A stretch of DNA of 64,000 nucleotides, from positions 1,674,001-1,738,000 of the forward strand of contig NZ_CP034447.1 in the NCBI RefSeq assembly GCF_003952485.1, given 5' to 3'. Positions 7,437 to 16,697 of this stretch are shown in pieces. The notes beneath the pieces are model-generated. The model saw only the letters and a list, made by a program, of their open reading frames with translations. It was not told the origin of the DNA and did no database searches. The translations under genes and the position numbers were made by a program. Source of the stretch: Mesorhizobium sp. M1E.F.Ca.ET.045.02.1.1. GTDB taxonomy: Bacteria; Pseudomonadota; Alphaproteobacteria; Rhizobiales; Rhizobiaceae. The first letter of the stretch is position 1, and the number at the start of each line of letters is the position of its first letter.

Positions 7437-8396
7437 CTAGAACAGCGCCTTCAGCTCGTCCAGCTTGTCGTTGACCAGCCAGCCGTAATAGTTCTCCTCG
7501 GGCAGCTTTTCCGGCTCGCCCGCGGCGCGGCGCTTCTCGTTCTCCTCCTTCAGCGCATAGGCGCGCTGCTCGGGATTGCCGACATTGTAGAGCGTGGCGG
7601 TCAGGCCCGGATTGTGCGAGATGTCGAAGCCGGCGATGGTTCTGTAGGCGTCGATCGACTTCCTGATGGTCGCAGCGACGTAAGGCAGCGTGAGGTCCGG
7701 ATCCATGATGGTCTTGTAGACGGTGTTCGGATCGTTGACGTCGAGCTCGGGCAGGCCGGAGACCTTGTGCACGAGGTCGCTCATCTGCAGGGCCGTCAGC
7801 GGGTTGAGCTGGCCGAGGCCGAAGGTCTGGCCGGCATAGTAGGGCTGGAAGAAGGTGGCGCCGAAGCGGTCGTTGGGGAAGCTTGTCCCGTCGACCGTCT
7901 TGCCGCGGAAGGAATGGTTCCAGACCTGCTCGCGACATTCCCAAAGGTCATAGCTGTCGCTGATGCCGGCGCATTTCTTGAACTCCGGCCGCTGGACGAA
8001 ATCGCTGACGTCCTCGCCTTCATAGGCGAAGGTGAGCTTGCTCGACAGATAAGACATCGCCTTGACGTAGTACGTCTGCAGCCGGTCGTAGGCATCGACA
8101 TTGTAGGTGTGCTCGCCGACGATGGCGCCGACGATATGCATCGGATCGATGCCGTAGGCCGCCGCCGCCTTCCTGATCTTGGCGCGCAGCTCGGCATCGT
8201 TCTGCAACAGCGCATAGACCTTGCGGTACTTGGCCTGGAAGGTGGTGCTGGTGGCCTGGGTGCGCCGGCTGGAGGCGCCGGGAATATCAGGCTGCACGCC
8301 GTTGCGGTTGCCCGGCGGCACCATGGTCGCCGCGTTGGCGGTTGCCACCGCCGCCGCCAATGCCAGGCCGAGGAAGATAAGTACGCGTTTCTTCAT
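7437..8396 (-). CDS. DUF1402 family exported protein, lysozyme-like
   Basis: A 319-residue protein that I recognise as the rhizobial DUF1402 family. The start MKKRVLIFLGLALAAAVATANAA is a signal peptide; the ATG at 8396 was chosen because it begins exactly there. The mature part has AAAYGIDPMHIVGAIVGEHTYN followed later by FGLGQLNPLTALQMSDLV, a pattern like the Glu-containing and GxxQ segments of lytic transglycosylases. A periplasmic muralytic or peptidoglycan-binding role is therefore possible, but no function is established. It is the last minus-strand gene before the convergent PanB-like gene, and is separated from hslU by a repeat and a palindrome. Confidence 0.75.
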   Translation of the reverse strand: MKKRVLIFLGLALAAAVATANAATMVPPGNRNGVQPDIPGASSRRTQATSTTFQAKYRKVYALLQNDAELRAKIRKAAAAYGIDPMHIVGAIVGEHTYNVDAYDRLQTYYVKAMSYLSSKLTFAYEGEDVSDFVQRPEFKKCAGISDSYDLWECREQVWNHSFRGKTVDGTSFPNDRFGATFFQPYYAGQTFGLGQLNPLTALQMSDLVHKVSGLPELDVNDPNTVYKTIMDPDLTLPYVAATIRKSIDAYRTIAGFDISHNPGLTATLYNVGNPEQRAYALKEENEKRRAAGEPEKLPEENYYGWLVNDKLDELKALF

Positions 8397-8455
8397 GCGC
8401 CGCCGCCCTGGAGCGGCCCAGCTACCGCCGGTCCACCCCAACTATTTGTTTTTAT

Positions 8456-8499
8456 GCAATTTCGGATGGAAAACCGCTGCGCACTTTTCCTGAAATTGC
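8456..8499. repeat. Dispersed palindromic repeat, family B
   Basis: A 44-base element with arms GCAATTTC and GAAATTGC around the conserved core GGAAAACCGCTGCGCAC. It is a slightly diverged copy of the units at 53792 and 59786. It lies in the 222-base gap between the DUF1402 gene and hslU, which otherwise holds only the palindrome at 8575. Confidence 0.8.
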
Positions 8500-8574
8500 T
8501 TTCGGAATCGGCGGCAACCTAGGTAAAGCGGCCGGGAGAGTCGAGACAAGGCAAGCTGCCGCCGGAACGAAAGG

Positions 8575-8598
8575 TGGCCAGATGGTACCATCTGGCCA
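8575..8598. terminator. Perfect 24-base palindrome downstream of hslU
   Basis: The sequence from 8575 to 8598 is identical to its reverse complement (half-site TGGCCAGATGGT). It lies 21 bases after the hslU stop on the minus strand. As RNA it would form a strong hairpin, but the T-tract after it on that strand is weak (CCTTTCG), so termination or 3'-end protection of the hslVU mRNA is a guess. A protein-binding site is an alternative. Confidence 0.5.
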
Positions 8599-8618
8599 CA
8601 CATCGCCAAGCTTCGCGG

Positions 8619-9932
8619 TTAGAGGATGAACCGCGACAGATCGGTGTTGCGCGACAGGTCGCCGACATGTTTCTGCACATAGCCGGCGTCGATGGTGACC
8701 GCCGTGCCGTGGCGGTCCGGCGCATCGTAGGAAATCTCGTCCAGGACGCGCTCCATCACCGTCTGCAGGCGTCTGGCGCCGATGTTCTCGACACTGGCGT
8801 TGAGCTCGACGGCAATGCCGGCCAGCGAATCGATGGCATCGTCGGTGAAGACGAGATCGACGCCTTCGGTCTTCATCAGCGCGATGTACTGCTTGATGAG
8901 GCTGGCCTCAGTCTCGGTGAGGATGCGGACGAAGTCCTCCTTCTCCAGCGCGCGCAGCTCGACGCGGATCGGCAGGCGACCCTGCAGCTCCGGCAGCAGG
9001 TCCGAGGGCTTGGAGACATGGAACGCGCCCGAGGCGATGAACAGGATATGATCCGTCTTGATCGGCCCGTATTTGGTCGCAACCGTCGTGCCTTCGACCA
9101 GCGGCAGCAGATCGCGCTGCACGCCTTCACGTGAAACGCCGGCGCCGACGCCGCCCTCGCGCGAGGCGATCTTGTCGATCTCGTCGATGAAGACTATGCC
9201 GTCATTCTCGGCCGATTCCAGCGCCCGGCGCACCACCTCGTCCTGGTCGAGCAGCTTGTCGGACTCGTCATTGACCAGCAGCGAATAGGAGTCGCGCACC
9301 GTCGTCTTGCGCATCTTGGTCCTGCGGCCGCCCATCGCCTTCGACAGCATGTCGTTGATGTTGAGCACGCCGATATTGCCGCCCGGCATGCCGGGAATCT
9401 CGAAGCCCGGCATGCCGCCGGTGCCGGTGTCGGCCACCTCGATCTCGATCTCCTTGTCGTCGAGCTCGCCGTCGCGCAGTTTCTTGCGGAAGCTGTCGCG
9501 CGTGGTCGGGCTCGCCGTCTTGCCGACAAGCGCCTCCAGCACGCGCTCCTCGGCGTTGACCTGGGCGCGCGCGCTGACGTCCTCGCGCATCTTCTCGCGC
9601 GTCAGGCCGATGGCGACCTCGACGAGGTCGCGCACGATCTGCTCGACGTCGCGGCCGACATAGCCGACCTCGGTGAACTTGGTGGCCTCGACCTTGACGA
9701 AGGGCGCGCCGGCGAGGCGCGCCAGGCGGCGCGAGATCTCGGTCTTGCCGACGCCGGTCGGGCCGATCATCAGGATGTTCTTCGGCATCACCTCTTCGCG
9801 CATCTGGCCTTCGAGCTGCTGGCGGCGCCAGCGGTTACGCAAGGCAATGGCCACGGCGCGCTTGGCGTCCTTCTGGCCGATGATGAAGCGGTCGAGTTCC
9901 GAAACGATTTCGCGGGGAGAGAAGGTGCTCAT
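8619..9932 (-). CDS. hslU: ATP-dependent protease ATPase subunit HslU (ClpY)
   Basis: A 437-residue AAA+ unfoldase. Walker A is GPTGVGKTE (about 57-65), Walker B is IVFIDEID (about 245), and the pore motif region GYVGRDVEQ follows Walker A. A large insertion (I-domain) separates the two Walker boxes. The C-terminus ends in the hydrophobic SRFIL tail that docks into HslV. HslU hexamers feed unfolded substrates to the HslV peptidase. The start at 9932 ([10 protein letters not shown]) fits the family; upstream in-frame ATGs do not. Here hslU is separated from hslV by a GNAT and a DUF2585 gene on the same strand. Confidence 0.97.
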   Translation of the reverse strand: MSTFSPREIVSELDRFIIGQKDAKRAVAIALRNRWRRQQLEGQMREEVMPKNILMIGPTGVGKTEISRRLARLAGAPFVKVEATKFTEVGYVGRDVEQIVRDLVEVAIGLTREKMREDVSARAQVNAEERVLEALVGKTASPTTRDSFRKKLRDGELDDKEIEIEVADTGTGGMPGFEIPGMPGGNIGVLNINDMLSKAMGGRRTKMRKTTVRDSYSLLVNDESDKLLDQDEVVRRALESAENDGIVFIDEIDKIASREGGVGAGVSREGVQRDLLPLVEGTTVATKYGPIKTDHILFIASGAFHVSKPSDLLPELQGRLPIRVELRALEKEDFVRILTETEASLIKQYIALMKTEGVDLVFTDDAIDSLAGIAVELNASVENIGARRLQTVMERVLDEISYDAPDRHGTAVTIDAGYVQKHVGDLSRNTDLSRFIL

Positions 9933-9937
9933 ACTAC

Positions 9938-10537
9938 TCAAATTCCACTTTGCCACTGCTTGATGGACTCGAACGGATGCAGCAGCATGATCACGTTGAG
10001 CGTCAGATTGTCCCGGATGATGTAGCCCGTGCCGAACTCGAAAATGAGCGCCAGGGCCACGATCACCCATATAGGAAGCTTTCGCGCCATCACAAATCCC
10101 AACACCATGAACAGCGTGTCGGACACCGAGTTGATGACGCTGTCGCCGTAATAGTTGAGCGAGATGGTGCCGGAGCGGTAGCGGTCAATGATGAAGGGGC
10201 TATTTTCCAAAATCTCCCAGCCGCCTTCGATGAGGACGGCAAAGGCCAGCCTGAGCCCGACCGGCGAGCGCGGGAACAGGAACCAGGCCAGCGCGTAGAA
10301 CAGGAAGCCGTGGATTATGTGCGAAAAGGTATACCAGTCGGTGATGTGCTGTGAATTCTCCGAGCTGTTCACCACGCCGTGCCAGAGCTTGACATAGCCG
10401 CAGGTGCAGATCGGCGGGTGACCCATGCCATAGAGAACGCCGGCTTGGAAAATCACCAGAGCGAGCACGAGCAGAAGGCCCATGCGCCACGAGTCTTCAT
10501 AGGCGGAAAGCGTCTTGTCTTGCCCCGATGCGGTCAT
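9938..10537 (-). CDS. DUF2585 family membrane protein
   Basis: A 199-residue integral membrane protein with hydrophobic segments around residues 20-40, 75-95, 100-115 and 145-185. It contains the family stretch [27 protein letters not shown] and later [13 protein letters not shown] recognise the DUF2585 family, found next to hslU in Rhizobiales, without known function. The stop is five bases before the hslU start, so both are on one transcript. The ATG at 10537 is preferred to one 39 bases upstream, which would overlap the GNAT gene. Confidence 0.75.
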   Translation of the reverse strand: MTASGQDKTLSAYEDSWRMGLLLVLALVIFQAGVLYGMGHPPICTCGYVKLWHGVVNSSENSQHITDWYTFSHIIHGFLFYALAWFLFPRSPVGLRLAFAVLIEGGWEILENSPFIIDRYRSGTISLNYYGDSVINSVSDTLFMVLGFVMARKLPIWVIVALALIFEFGTGYIIRDNLTLNVIMLLHPFESIKQWQSGI

Positions 10538-10541
10538 GCGG

Positions 10542-11066
10542 TCAGTCCCCCTCCTCCGTGTCGGTCTCGGCCGCATCGACGGCCATCAGCACGACGTCCC
10601 CATATTCCGATTGCCTGCGGCCGATCGGCCTGAAGCCGGCCTTTTCATAGGCGCGGATGGCGCGGCCGTTGTCCGGATGCGGATCGATGATGACGCGCGG
10701 CGCGCCTTCCTCGAAAAGCTCTTCCACGAACTGGCGAACGATCGCCGGGCCGTGGCCGATGCCGACCAGCTCCGGCGGGCCGATCGACAGATCGATGCCC
10801 AGCGTGCCGAAGGGCTGGTCGGCATAAGGATGATCATCTTCCAGATGCGGATCGTAGCTCTGCAGATAGGCGACCGGCCTGCCGTCGAGCTCGACGATCA
10901 GCGGCTCCACCGAAACCGAGGAGAGATGCGCGCGGATCTCGGCGATCTCCTTTTCCGGATTGTCCCACCATTCGGCGACATGCGGCTCGGCGAGCCAGCC
11001 GGCGATCATCGGCAGGTCCGCTTCGGTGACCGGCCGGAAATCATAGCTAATTGTCTGTTTGACCAT
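10542..11066 (-). CDS. GNAT family N-acetyltransferase
   Basis: A 174-residue acetyltransferase of the AAC(6')/RimJ-like GNAT group. The opening [35 protein letters not shown] (acetyl-CoA pyrophosphate loop) and [17 protein letters not shown] are diagnostic. Substrate is unknown; family members acetylate aminoglycosides, lysine-based siderophore precursors or protein termini, and hslUV context gives no hint. The ATG at 11066 and the next codons (Val-Lys-Gln-Thr) lie within or directly beside a dispersed palindromic repeat, so the N-terminus appears to be repeat-derived. Translation is probably coupled to the neighbours, as the stop is four bases before the DUF2585 start. Confidence 0.8.
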   Translation of the reverse strand: MVKQTISYDFRPVTEADLPMIAGWLAEPHVAEWWDNPEKEIAEIRAHLSSVSVEPLIVELDGRPVAYLQSYDPHLEDDHPYADQPFGTLGIDLSIGPPELVGIGHGPAIVRQFVEELFEEGAPRVIIDPHPDNGRAIRAYEKAGFRPIGRRQSEYGDVVLMAVDAAETDTEEGD

Positions 11067-11108
11067 GATCTTTTCCAAAAAACCGGTTCCCACCTTTTGG
11101 GATCATGG
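11063..11108. repeat. Dispersed palindromic repeat, family A, overlapping the GNAT start
   Basis: Arms CCATGATC and GATCATGG enclose an AACCGGTTCCCAC core. The copies at 16289-16335, 16698-16750 and 48379-48427 share the arms and core. On the minus strand the distal arm supplies the ATG of the GNAT gene, and homology to the copy at 16289 continues outward for about 20 bases. It separates hslV from the GNAT gene. Confidence 0.8.
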
Positions 11109-11117
11109 CTGGCTGGC

Positions 11118-11669
11118 TCAGGCGGCATCGAGCGTTTCGACGACGAAGTTGCTGTTCGTGTAGACGCAGATGTCGGCCGCGATCTGCATCGCCTTGCGGG
11201 CGATCTCCTCGGCGTCCTTGTCGGTATCCATCAACGCGCGGGCGGCGGCCAGCGCATAATTGCCGCCGGAGCCGATGGCCATGACGCCATGCTCGGGCTC
11301 GAGCACGTCGCCGGTGCCGGTCAGCGCCAGCGAGACCGACTTGTCGGCGACCAGCATCATCGCTTCCAGGCGGCGCAGATAGCGGTCGGTGCGCCAGTCC
11401 TTGGCGAGCTCGACGCAGGCGCGCGTCAACTGGTCGGGATATTGCTCGAGCTTGGCTTCGAGGCGTTCAAGCAGGGTGAAGGCGTCGGCGGTGGCGCCGG
11501 CGAAACCGGCGATGACGCTGCCCCCCTTGCCGATGCGGCGCACTTTCTTGGCATTGCCTTTCATGATGGTCTGGCCAAGGCTGACCTGGCCGTCGCCGGC
11601 GATCACAACCTTGTTGCCCTTGCGCACGCTGATGATGGTCGTGGCGTGCATGGTCAGTTCATTCGACAT
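11118..11669 (-). CDS. hslV: ATP-dependent protease peptidase subunit HslV
   Basis: A 183-residue threonine peptidase of the proteasome-like HslUV (ClpYQ) complex. The mature N-terminal nucleophile is Thr10 in [12 protein letters not shown], so a nine-residue propeptide would be removed. [13 protein letters not shown] and [14 protein letters not shown] are conserved. Length is normal for alphaproteobacterial HslV. It is the first gene of the hslV-GNAT-DUF2585-hslU run and is divergent from hisB. Family knowledge suggests heat-shock (RpoH) control; I could not find a convincing RpoH promoter by eye in the 217-base divergent spacer. Confidence 0.97.
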   Translation of the reverse strand: MSNELTMHATTIISVRKGNKVVIAGDGQVSLGQTIMKGNAKKVRRIGKGGSVIAGFAGATADAFTLLERLEAKLEQYPDQLTRACVELAKDWRTDRYLRRLEAMMLVADKSVSLALTGTGDVLEPEHGVMAIGSGGNYALAAARALMDTDKDAEEIARKAMQIAADICVYTNSNFVVETLDAA

Positions 11670-11886
11670 TTCCAGCTCCGATTCGCGCTATCCCTTTGAA
11701 AGGCGATCGGCGCGGTACGAGTGACTTTTGATTGCCATATGTATGCATGAGGCGAGTGAATGCAAACCGCCCCGCAGCAAGGCCGATACCGTCCGGAAAG
11801 GCAACTGGCAATCGCCGGATCATGCTGATAGAAGGCTCTCGTTTTCAAGCCCGTGCCACGGGACTAGGACCGCAAGGACTTAAGTT

Positions 11887-12486
11887 ATGCCGCCCCGTTC
11901 CGCAGAAATCAGCCGCAAGACCAAGGAAACCGAGATTTCGGTGTCGCTTCATGTCGACGGCAAGGGCAAATCCGACATTGCGACGGGCGTCGGCTTCTTC
12001 GACCATATGCTCGACCAGCTGTCGCGCCATTCACTGATCGACATGACGGTGAAGGCCAAGGGCGACCTGCACATCGACGATCACCACACCGTCGAGGATA
12101 CCGGCATCGCGATCGGCCAGGCGCTGAGCAAGGCCTTGGGCGAGCGGCGCGGCATCATGCGCTATGCCTCGATCGACCTTGCCATGGACGAGACGCTGAC
12201 GCGGGCGGCGATCGATGTATCCGGCAGGCCGTTTCTGGTCTGGAACGTCGCCTTCTCGTCGCCGAAGATCGGCACCTTCGACACCGAGCTGGTGCGCGAA
12301 TTCTTCCAGGCGCTGGCGCAGAATGCCGGCATCACGCTGCATGTGACCAATCACTACGGCGCCAACAATCATCACATCGCGGAAACCTGCTTCAAGGCGG
12401 TGGCGCGGGTGCTGCGCGCGGCGCTGGAGCCCGACCCGCGTCAGCTTGATGCGGTGCCCTCCACCAAGGGATCCCTGAAAGGATAG
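11887..12486 (+). CDS. hisB: Imidazoleglycerol-phosphate dehydratase
   Basis: HisB, 199 residues, catalyses the sixth step of histidine synthesis (IGP to imidazole acetol phosphate). Manganese-binding histidine clusters are seen at FFDHM (37-41), [10 protein letters not shown] (62-71) and ANNHHIAE near residue 160. It is the monofunctional form, without the phosphatase domain of enterobacterial HisB. It opens the his cluster and is divergent from hslV. The start at 11887 ([10 protein letters not shown]) is the usual length for Rhizobiales. Confidence 0.97.
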   Translation: MPPRSAEISRKTKETEISVSLHVDGKGKSDIATGVGFFDHMLDQLSRHSLIDMTVKAKGDLHIDDHHTVEDTGIAIGQALSKALGERRGIMRYASIDLAMDETLTRAAIDVSGRPFLVWNVAFSSPKIGTFDTELVREFFQALAQNAGITLHVTNHYGANNHHIAETCFKAVARVLRAALEPDPRQLDAVPSTKGSLKG

Positions 12487-12490
12487 CCCT

Positions 12491-12967
12491 ATGGCCATCT
12501 ATGTCGTGATGGAGCGGCCGGCCGGGAGCAACAAGGCCGAGGATGCGATCTTGGTGCGCGATGGCTTCACCTGGCTCGGGTTCCTGTTCTCGCCGGTCTG
12601 GCTCGCCTGGCATCGGTTGTGGATCGAGGCCTTGCTCACCTTCGCGGTCGCGGCGATCCTGTCGGTGCTCGGCGAAAAGCTCGGCCTCGAATGGGCTGGC
12701 TCGGCCCTGTCGCTCCTGGTGTCGCTTTATATCGGGCTCGAAGGACAGGGCCTGCGGATATCGGCGCTCCGCCGCCGGGGCTGGCTGGAATGGGGCGTGG
12801 TCGAGGCCGGCAATCTTGGCGGCGCCGAGGCGCGCTACGTGCTGGAAGCCGAAGGGCAAGAGGAAGAGCCGGCGCCCATGCCGCGCATCGTTCCCGATAC
12901 GAACCAGGCGCGTCCGGCGCAGACAGGTATGGCGCTGGGGCTGACCCATACGCCGGGAAGGCCCTGA
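12491..12967 (+). CDS. DUF2628 domain membrane protein
   Basis: A 158-residue protein, four bases after hisB. After a short N-terminal segment, [19 protein letters not shown] is the DUF2628 signature, followed by two hydrophobic spans (about residues 45-80). The C-terminal third is polar and acidic-rich (EGQEEEPAP). No function is known for the family. Its place between hisB and hisH, tightly spaced on both sides, means it is co-transcribed with histidine genes; a direct role in the pathway is not implied. Confidence 0.75.
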   Translation: MAIYVVMERPAGSNKAEDAILVRDGFTWLGFLFSPVWLAWHRLWIEALLTFAVAAILSVLGEKLGLEWAGSALSLLVSLYIGLEGQGLRISALRRRGWLEWGVVEAGNLGGAEARYVLEAEGQEEEPAPMPRIVPDTNQARPAQTGMALGLTHTPGRP

Positions 12968-12968
12968 C

Positions 12969-13619
12969 ATGCGGGTAGCGATCATCGACTACGGCTCGGG
13001 CAATCTGCGCTCGGCCACCAAGGCCTTCGAGCGCGCCGCGCACGAGGCCGGCATTGCCGCGACCATCGATCTGACGGCCGATGCTGAGCGGGTGCGCAGC
13101 GCCGACCGCATCGTGCTGCCGGGCGTCGGCGCCTATGCCGACTGCGCCGCCGGCCTGCATGCCGTTGCCGGGATGTGGGAAGCGGTGGAGGAGGTGGCGA
13201 TAGCCAAGGCGCGGCCGTTCCTCGGCATCTGCGTCGGCATGCAATTGATGTCGGAACGCGGCCTGGAGAAGACGATCACCAAGGGGCTCGGCTGGATCGC
13301 GGGCGACGTCAAGGAAATCACGCCCAGGGATCCGGCGCTGAAGATTCCGCAGATCGGCTGGAACACGATCGAGGTCACGCGCAAGCATCCGCTGTTTTCG
13401 GGCATCGAGACCGGCCCGAAAGGGCTGCATGCCTATTTCGTCCATTCCTATCATCTTGAAGCGAAGAACCCTGACGAGGTGCTGGCCGTCGCCGACTATG
13501 GCGGGCCGGTGACGGCGGCGGTTGCGCGCGACAACCTCGCCGGCACGCAGTTCCATCCCGAAAAGAGCCAGGCGCTCGGCCTGGCGCTGATCACCAATTT
13601 CCTGAAATGGAGGCCCTAG
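12969..13619 (+). CDS. hisH: Imidazole glycerol phosphate synthase, glutamine amidotransferase subunit
   Basis: HisH, 216 residues, a class I glutamine amidotransferase that supplies ammonia to HisF. The triad is visible: Cys88 in FLGICVGMQ, and His196 and Glu198 in TQFHPEKS. The oxyanion segment PGVGAYADC (51-59) is present. It begins one base after the DUF2628 stop, indicating translational coupling. The partner HisF lies 1.9 kb downstream in the same cluster. Confidence 0.97.
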   Translation: MRVAIIDYGSGNLRSATKAFERAAHEAGIAATIDLTADAERVRSADRIVLPGVGAYADCAAGLHAVAGMWEAVEEVAIAKARPFLGICVGMQLMSERGLEKTITKGLGWIAGDVKEITPRDPALKIPQIGWNTIEVTRKHPLFSGIETGPKGLHAYFVHSYHLEAKNPDEVLAVADYGGPVTAAVARDNLAGTQFHPEKSQALGLALITNFLKWRP

Positions 13620-13621
13620 AG

Positions 13622-13912
13622 ATGAGCAAGAAGGGCTATTGGATCGCCATGATCGACGTCCGCGACCCGGGCGCCTACAAGAACTACATCGAGGCCAACG
13701 CAAAGGCCTTCGCCAAATATGGCGCCAAGTTTCCGGTCCGGGCCGGACGCTACACAAATCCGGAGGGGCCAACGGGGAACCGCCATGTGGTGGTGGAGTT
13801 CGACTCCTATGAGACGGCGCTCGCCTGCTATCACTCGCCGGAGTACCAGGAAGCCTTGAAATTCCGGCTGGCGGCGTCGACCGGCCATTTCGTCATCGTC
13901 GAGGGCGCCTGA
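13622..13912 (+). CDS. DUF1330 domain protein
   Basis: A 96-residue protein with the DUF1330 (dimeric alpha-beta barrel) pattern: [19 protein letters not shown], then KFPVRAGRY and the closing [21 protein letters not shown]. Family function is unknown. The ATG at 13622 lies two bases after the hisH stop, and hisA starts two bases after this gene ends. It is part of the histidine operon by position only. Confidence 0.8.
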   Translation: MSKKGYWIAMIDVRDPGAYKNYIEANAKAFAKYGAKFPVRAGRYTNPEGPTGNRHVVVEFDSYETALACYHSPEYQEALKFRLAASTGHFVIVEGA

Positions 13913-13914
13913 CC

Positions 13915-14658
13915 GTGATCCTGTTTCCGGCAATAGACCTCAAGGACGGCAAATGCGTGCGCCTGAAGCACGGCGACATGGCGACCGCCACGATCTACAA
14001 CGACGATCCGGCAGCCCAGGCGAGGGCCTTCGAGGAACAGGGTTTCGAGTGGCTGCACGTCGTCGACCTCAACGGCGCCTTCAAAGGCCAGAGCGTCAAC
14101 TCCGCGGCGGTCGGCGCCATCCTCAAGGCGACGAAGAACCCGGTGCAGCTTGGCGGCGGCATCCGCACGCTGGCGCAGATCGAGGACTGGCTGGACCGCG
14201 GCCTGGCGCGCGTCATCCTGGGCACGGTGGCCGTACGCGAGCCCGAGCTAGTGAAGGAGGCCTGCAAGGCCTTTCCCGGCAGAATAGCGGTGGGCATCGA
14301 CGCCAAGGGCGGCAAGGTCGCCGTCGAGGGCTGGGCGGAAGCCTCTGAGCTTGGCGTCATCGAACTGGCGAAGAAATTCGAGGGCGCGGGTGTGGCCGCC
14401 ATCATCTACACCGACATCGACCGCGACGGCGTGCTCTCCGGCATCAACTGGGATTCGACGATCAGCCTCGCCGAGGCGGTGTCGATCCCGGTGATCGCCT
14501 CCGGCGGACTGGCCTCGATCGCCGACATCGTGCGCATGACCATGCCCGATGCCAAGAGGCTCGAAGGCGCGATCTCCGGCCGCGCGCTCTATGACGGGCG
14601 CGTCGACCCGGCGGAGGCACTGGCGATCCTGCGCGGCGAGGGGACGGAGGCAGAATAG
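13915..14658 (+). CDS. hisA: ProFAR isomerase (1-(5-phosphoribosyl)-5-[(5-phosphoribosylamino)methylideneamino] imidazole-4-carboxamide isomerase)
   Basis: HisA, 247 residues, a (beta-alpha)8 barrel that performs the Amadori rearrangement of ProFAR to PRFAR. The catalytic aspartates are Asp8 in FPAIDLKDG and Asp129 in VGIDAKGG. The two phosphate-binding half-barrel motifs LGGGIRT (about 79) and IASGGLAS are present. The start codon is GTG at 13915, giving [10 protein letters not shown]. It shares one base with the next gene. Confidence 0.97.
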   Translation: MILFPAIDLKDGKCVRLKHGDMATATIYNDDPAAQARAFEEQGFEWLHVVDLNGAFKGQSVNSAAVGAILKATKNPVQLGGGIRTLAQIEDWLDRGLARVILGTVAVREPELVKEACKAFPGRIAVGIDAKGGKVAVEGWAEASELGVIELAKKFEGAGVAAIIYTDIDRDGVLSGINWDSTISLAEAVSIPVIASGGLASIADIVRMTMPDAKRLEGAISGRALYDGRVDPAEALAILRGEGTEAE

Positions 14659-15497
14659 TGAACATCTCCATCATCCTGGCGTCCTATGACAGCGGCCACT
14701 ATCACGGCGGCTGCGGCCAGGGTCCCGACGCCTTGATCTCCGGCGGGCTGGCCGAGGCGCTGAAGCTCGCCGGCCACGACGTCGAAGTTCAAGAGATCGG
14801 CCAGTTGGTCGAGGATGAGCAGGAGCGCGAGATCGCAACGGGGTTTGCCGTCTGCAACGCCGTGTCGGGCGAGGTCCGCATAGCGCTGGACAAGGGCCGG
14901 TTTCCGATCGTGCTCGCCGGCAATTGCCTGACCAGTGCGGGTGCGGTGGCCGGTGAAGGCGCGGACGCCATCATCTGGGCCGACCAGCATGGCGACCTCA
15001 ACACGCCCGATACGTCCACCTCCGGCTTTCTCGACGGCATGGCGCTGGCGACCGTGCTCGGCCTGTGCTGGCGGCGGATGGCGGCGCAGATTCCGGGGTT
15101 CAAGCCGATCGATCCGGTCCGCTGCGTGCTGGTCAACGCCCGCGACCTCGACCCGGCGGAGAGTGAATTGCTGGAGACGCTGCCGATCAGCCGCACCGAG
15201 TGCCCGGACTGGTCAGGCGCCGCGCAGAAGTTGAAGGCCACCGGAGCCGAGCGGGTCCACATGCATATCGATCTCGACGTTCATGACCCCGAGGAGCTGC
15301 AGGCCAATCGCTACACCACGCCAGGCGGTCCGGCGCCCGATGAGGTTCGCACCGCGATGTGCGGCCTCGCCGGCCCTCTGAGCATCGCCGGCCTCACCAT
15401 CTCCGCTTACGATCCGGCATTCGACGCCAAGGGCGAGGTGCCGCCGCTGGTCGGCGAGCTGGTGGTCGATCTGCTTTCCACCATGGAGGGCCGCTGA
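14658..15497 (+). CDS. Arginase/ureohydrolase-family protein
   Basis: A 279-residue ureohydrolase-fold protein inserted between hisA and hisF. The GTG start at 14658 overlaps the hisA stop by one base, and its stop overlaps the hisF ATG by one base. Metal-binding motifs are WADQHGD (Asp109, His111, Asp113) and HIDLDVHDP (Asp205, Asp207). The usual first histidine of GGDHS is replaced: the segment reads AGNCLTS (Cys90). Five of six manganese ligands therefore remain, so activity may persist with altered metal binding. Substrate could be arginine, agmatine, formiminoglutamate or another guanidino/amidine compound; nothing decides this. Confidence 0.75.
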   Translation: MNISIILASYDSGHYHGGCGQGPDALISGGLAEALKLAGHDVEVQEIGQLVEDEQEREIATGFAVCNAVSGEVRIALDKGRFPIVLAGNCLTSAGAVAGEGADAIIWADQHGDLNTPDTSTSGFLDGMALATVLGLCWRRMAAQIPGFKPIDPVRCVLVNARDLDPAESELLETLPISRTECPDWSGAAQKLKATGAERVHMHIDLDVHDPEELQANRYTTPGGPAPDEVRTAMCGLAGPLSIAGLTISAYDPAFDAKGEVPPLVGELVVDLLSTMEGR

Positions 15498-16288
15498 TGC
15501 TGAAGGCCCGCGTCATTCCCTGCCTCGACGTCAAGAACGGCCGCGTGGTGAAGGGCGTCAACTTCGTCGACCTGATCGACGCCGGCGATCCGGTGGAGGC
15601 CGCCAAGGCCTATGACGCGGCGGGCGCCGACGAGCTCTGCTTCCTCGACATCACCGCCTCGTCCGACGATCGCGAGACGATCTTCGATGTCGTCGCCCGC
15701 ACGGCCGAACAATGTTTCATGCCGCTCACCGTCGGCGGCGGCGTGCGCCAGGTGGCCGACATCCGCAAGCTGCTTCTGGCCGGGGCCGACAAGGTGTCGA
15801 TCAACACGGCGGCTGTGAAGAACCCGGACTTCGTCGCGAAAGCCGCCGACAAGTTCGGCAACCAGTGTATCGTCGTCGCCATCGACGCCAAGAAGGTGTC
15901 GGCGGCCGGCGAGGCCGACCGCTGGGAGATCTTCACCCATGGCGGGCGCGAGAAGACCGGCATCGACGCGGTCGAATTCGCCAGACGAATGGTCGATCGC
16001 GGCGCCGGCGAGATCCTGCTTACCTCGATGGACCGCGACGGCACCAAGGCCGGCTACGACATCGCGCTCACCCGCGCCATCGCCGACGCCGTGCGCGTGC
16101 CGGTCATCGCTTCGGGCGGTGTCGGCACGCTTGATCACCTGGTCGAAGGCATCCGCGACGGCCATGCCGGTGCCGTGCTTGCCGCCTCGATCTTCCATTT
16201 CGGCACCTACAGCATCGCCGAAGCCAAGGCGCATATGGCTAAAGCCGGCATTCCTATGCGGCTGGACTCGGCCGTCCATCGGACTTAA
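15497..16288 (+). CDS. hisF: Imidazole glycerol phosphate synthase, cyclase subunit
   Basis: HisF, 263 residues, cyclises PRFAR with HisH-derived ammonia to IGP and AICAR. The catalytic residues are Asp11 ([14 protein letters not shown]) and Asp130 (VVAIDAKK). Phosphate-binding motifs VGGGVR (79-84) and ASGGVG are present, showing its half-barrel kinship with HisA. The ATG at 15497 overlaps the preceding stop. Confidence 0.97.
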   Translation: MLKARVIPCLDVKNGRVVKGVNFVDLIDAGDPVEAAKAYDAAGADELCFLDITASSDDRETIFDVVARTAEQCFMPLTVGGGVRQVADIRKLLLAGADKVSINTAAVKNPDFVAKAADKFGNQCIVVAIDAKKVSAAGEADRWEIFTHGGREKTGIDAVEFARRMVDRGAGEILLTSMDRDGTKAGYDIALTRAIADAVRVPVIASGGVGTLDHLVEGIRDGHAGAVLAASIFHFGTYSIAEAKAHMAKAGIPMRLDSAVHRT

Positions 16289-16335
16289 AGCATGATCCCG
16301 AAAAGTGGGAACCGGTTTTCGGAAAAGATCATGCT
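16289..16335. repeat. Dispersed palindromic repeat, family A
   Basis: Arms AGCATGATC and GATCATGCT surround the core GTGGGAACCGGTTTTCGGA. It fills the gap between hisF and hisE. Similar units are at 11063, 16698 and 48379. A stem-loop here could separate hisE-coaA expression from the upstream his genes. Confidence 0.85.
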
Positions 16336-16350
16336 TAAACAAACAGATAG

Positions 16351-16683
16351 ATGACTGCTATGGCTCAATTTTCGCTCGCCGAGCTGGAATCGATCATCCA
16401 TCAGCGCGCCCATTCCGGCGACACCGAGTCATGGACGGCGAAACTCTTCGCCAAGGGCATGGACAAGGCGGCGCAGAAGCTCGGCGAGGAAGCGGTCGAG
16501 ACCGTGATCGCCGCCATTCGCGGCGACAGGCAGGCCCTCGTTTCGGAAAGCGCGGATCTTATATATCATTGGCTTGTCGTCCTTGGCATTGCGGGCGTCC
16601 CGCTGGACGACGTGCTGAAGGAGCTCGAGGGCCGAACCGGCCGCTCGGGCATCGCCGAGAAGGCGTCCCGGCCCCGGGACTGA
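16351..16683 (+). CDS. hisE: Phosphoribosyl-ATP diphosphatase
   Basis: HisE, 110 residues, hydrolyses PR-ATP to PR-AMP, the second histidine step. The MazG-like helical motif [14 protein letters not shown] (with the metal-binding EExxE pattern) and later [13 protein letters not shown] are present. A second ATG at 16360 (MAQFSL) is equally acceptable as start. It is monofunctional, with no HisI domain fused. It lies after a repeat and before coaA. Confidence 0.95.
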   Translation: MTAMAQFSLAELESIIHQRAHSGDTESWTAKLFAKGMDKAAQKLGEEAVETVIAAIRGDRQALVSESADLIYHWLVVLGIAGVPLDDVLKELEGRTGRSGIAEKASRPRD

Positions 16684-16697
16684 TCGCAAGAGACGGA

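Noticed and set aside
11670..11886. RpoH heat-shock promoter upstream of hslV
   Set aside because: A CTTGAAA exists on the minus strand at about 11850, but the spacing to a -10 box is poor, so it is not listed.
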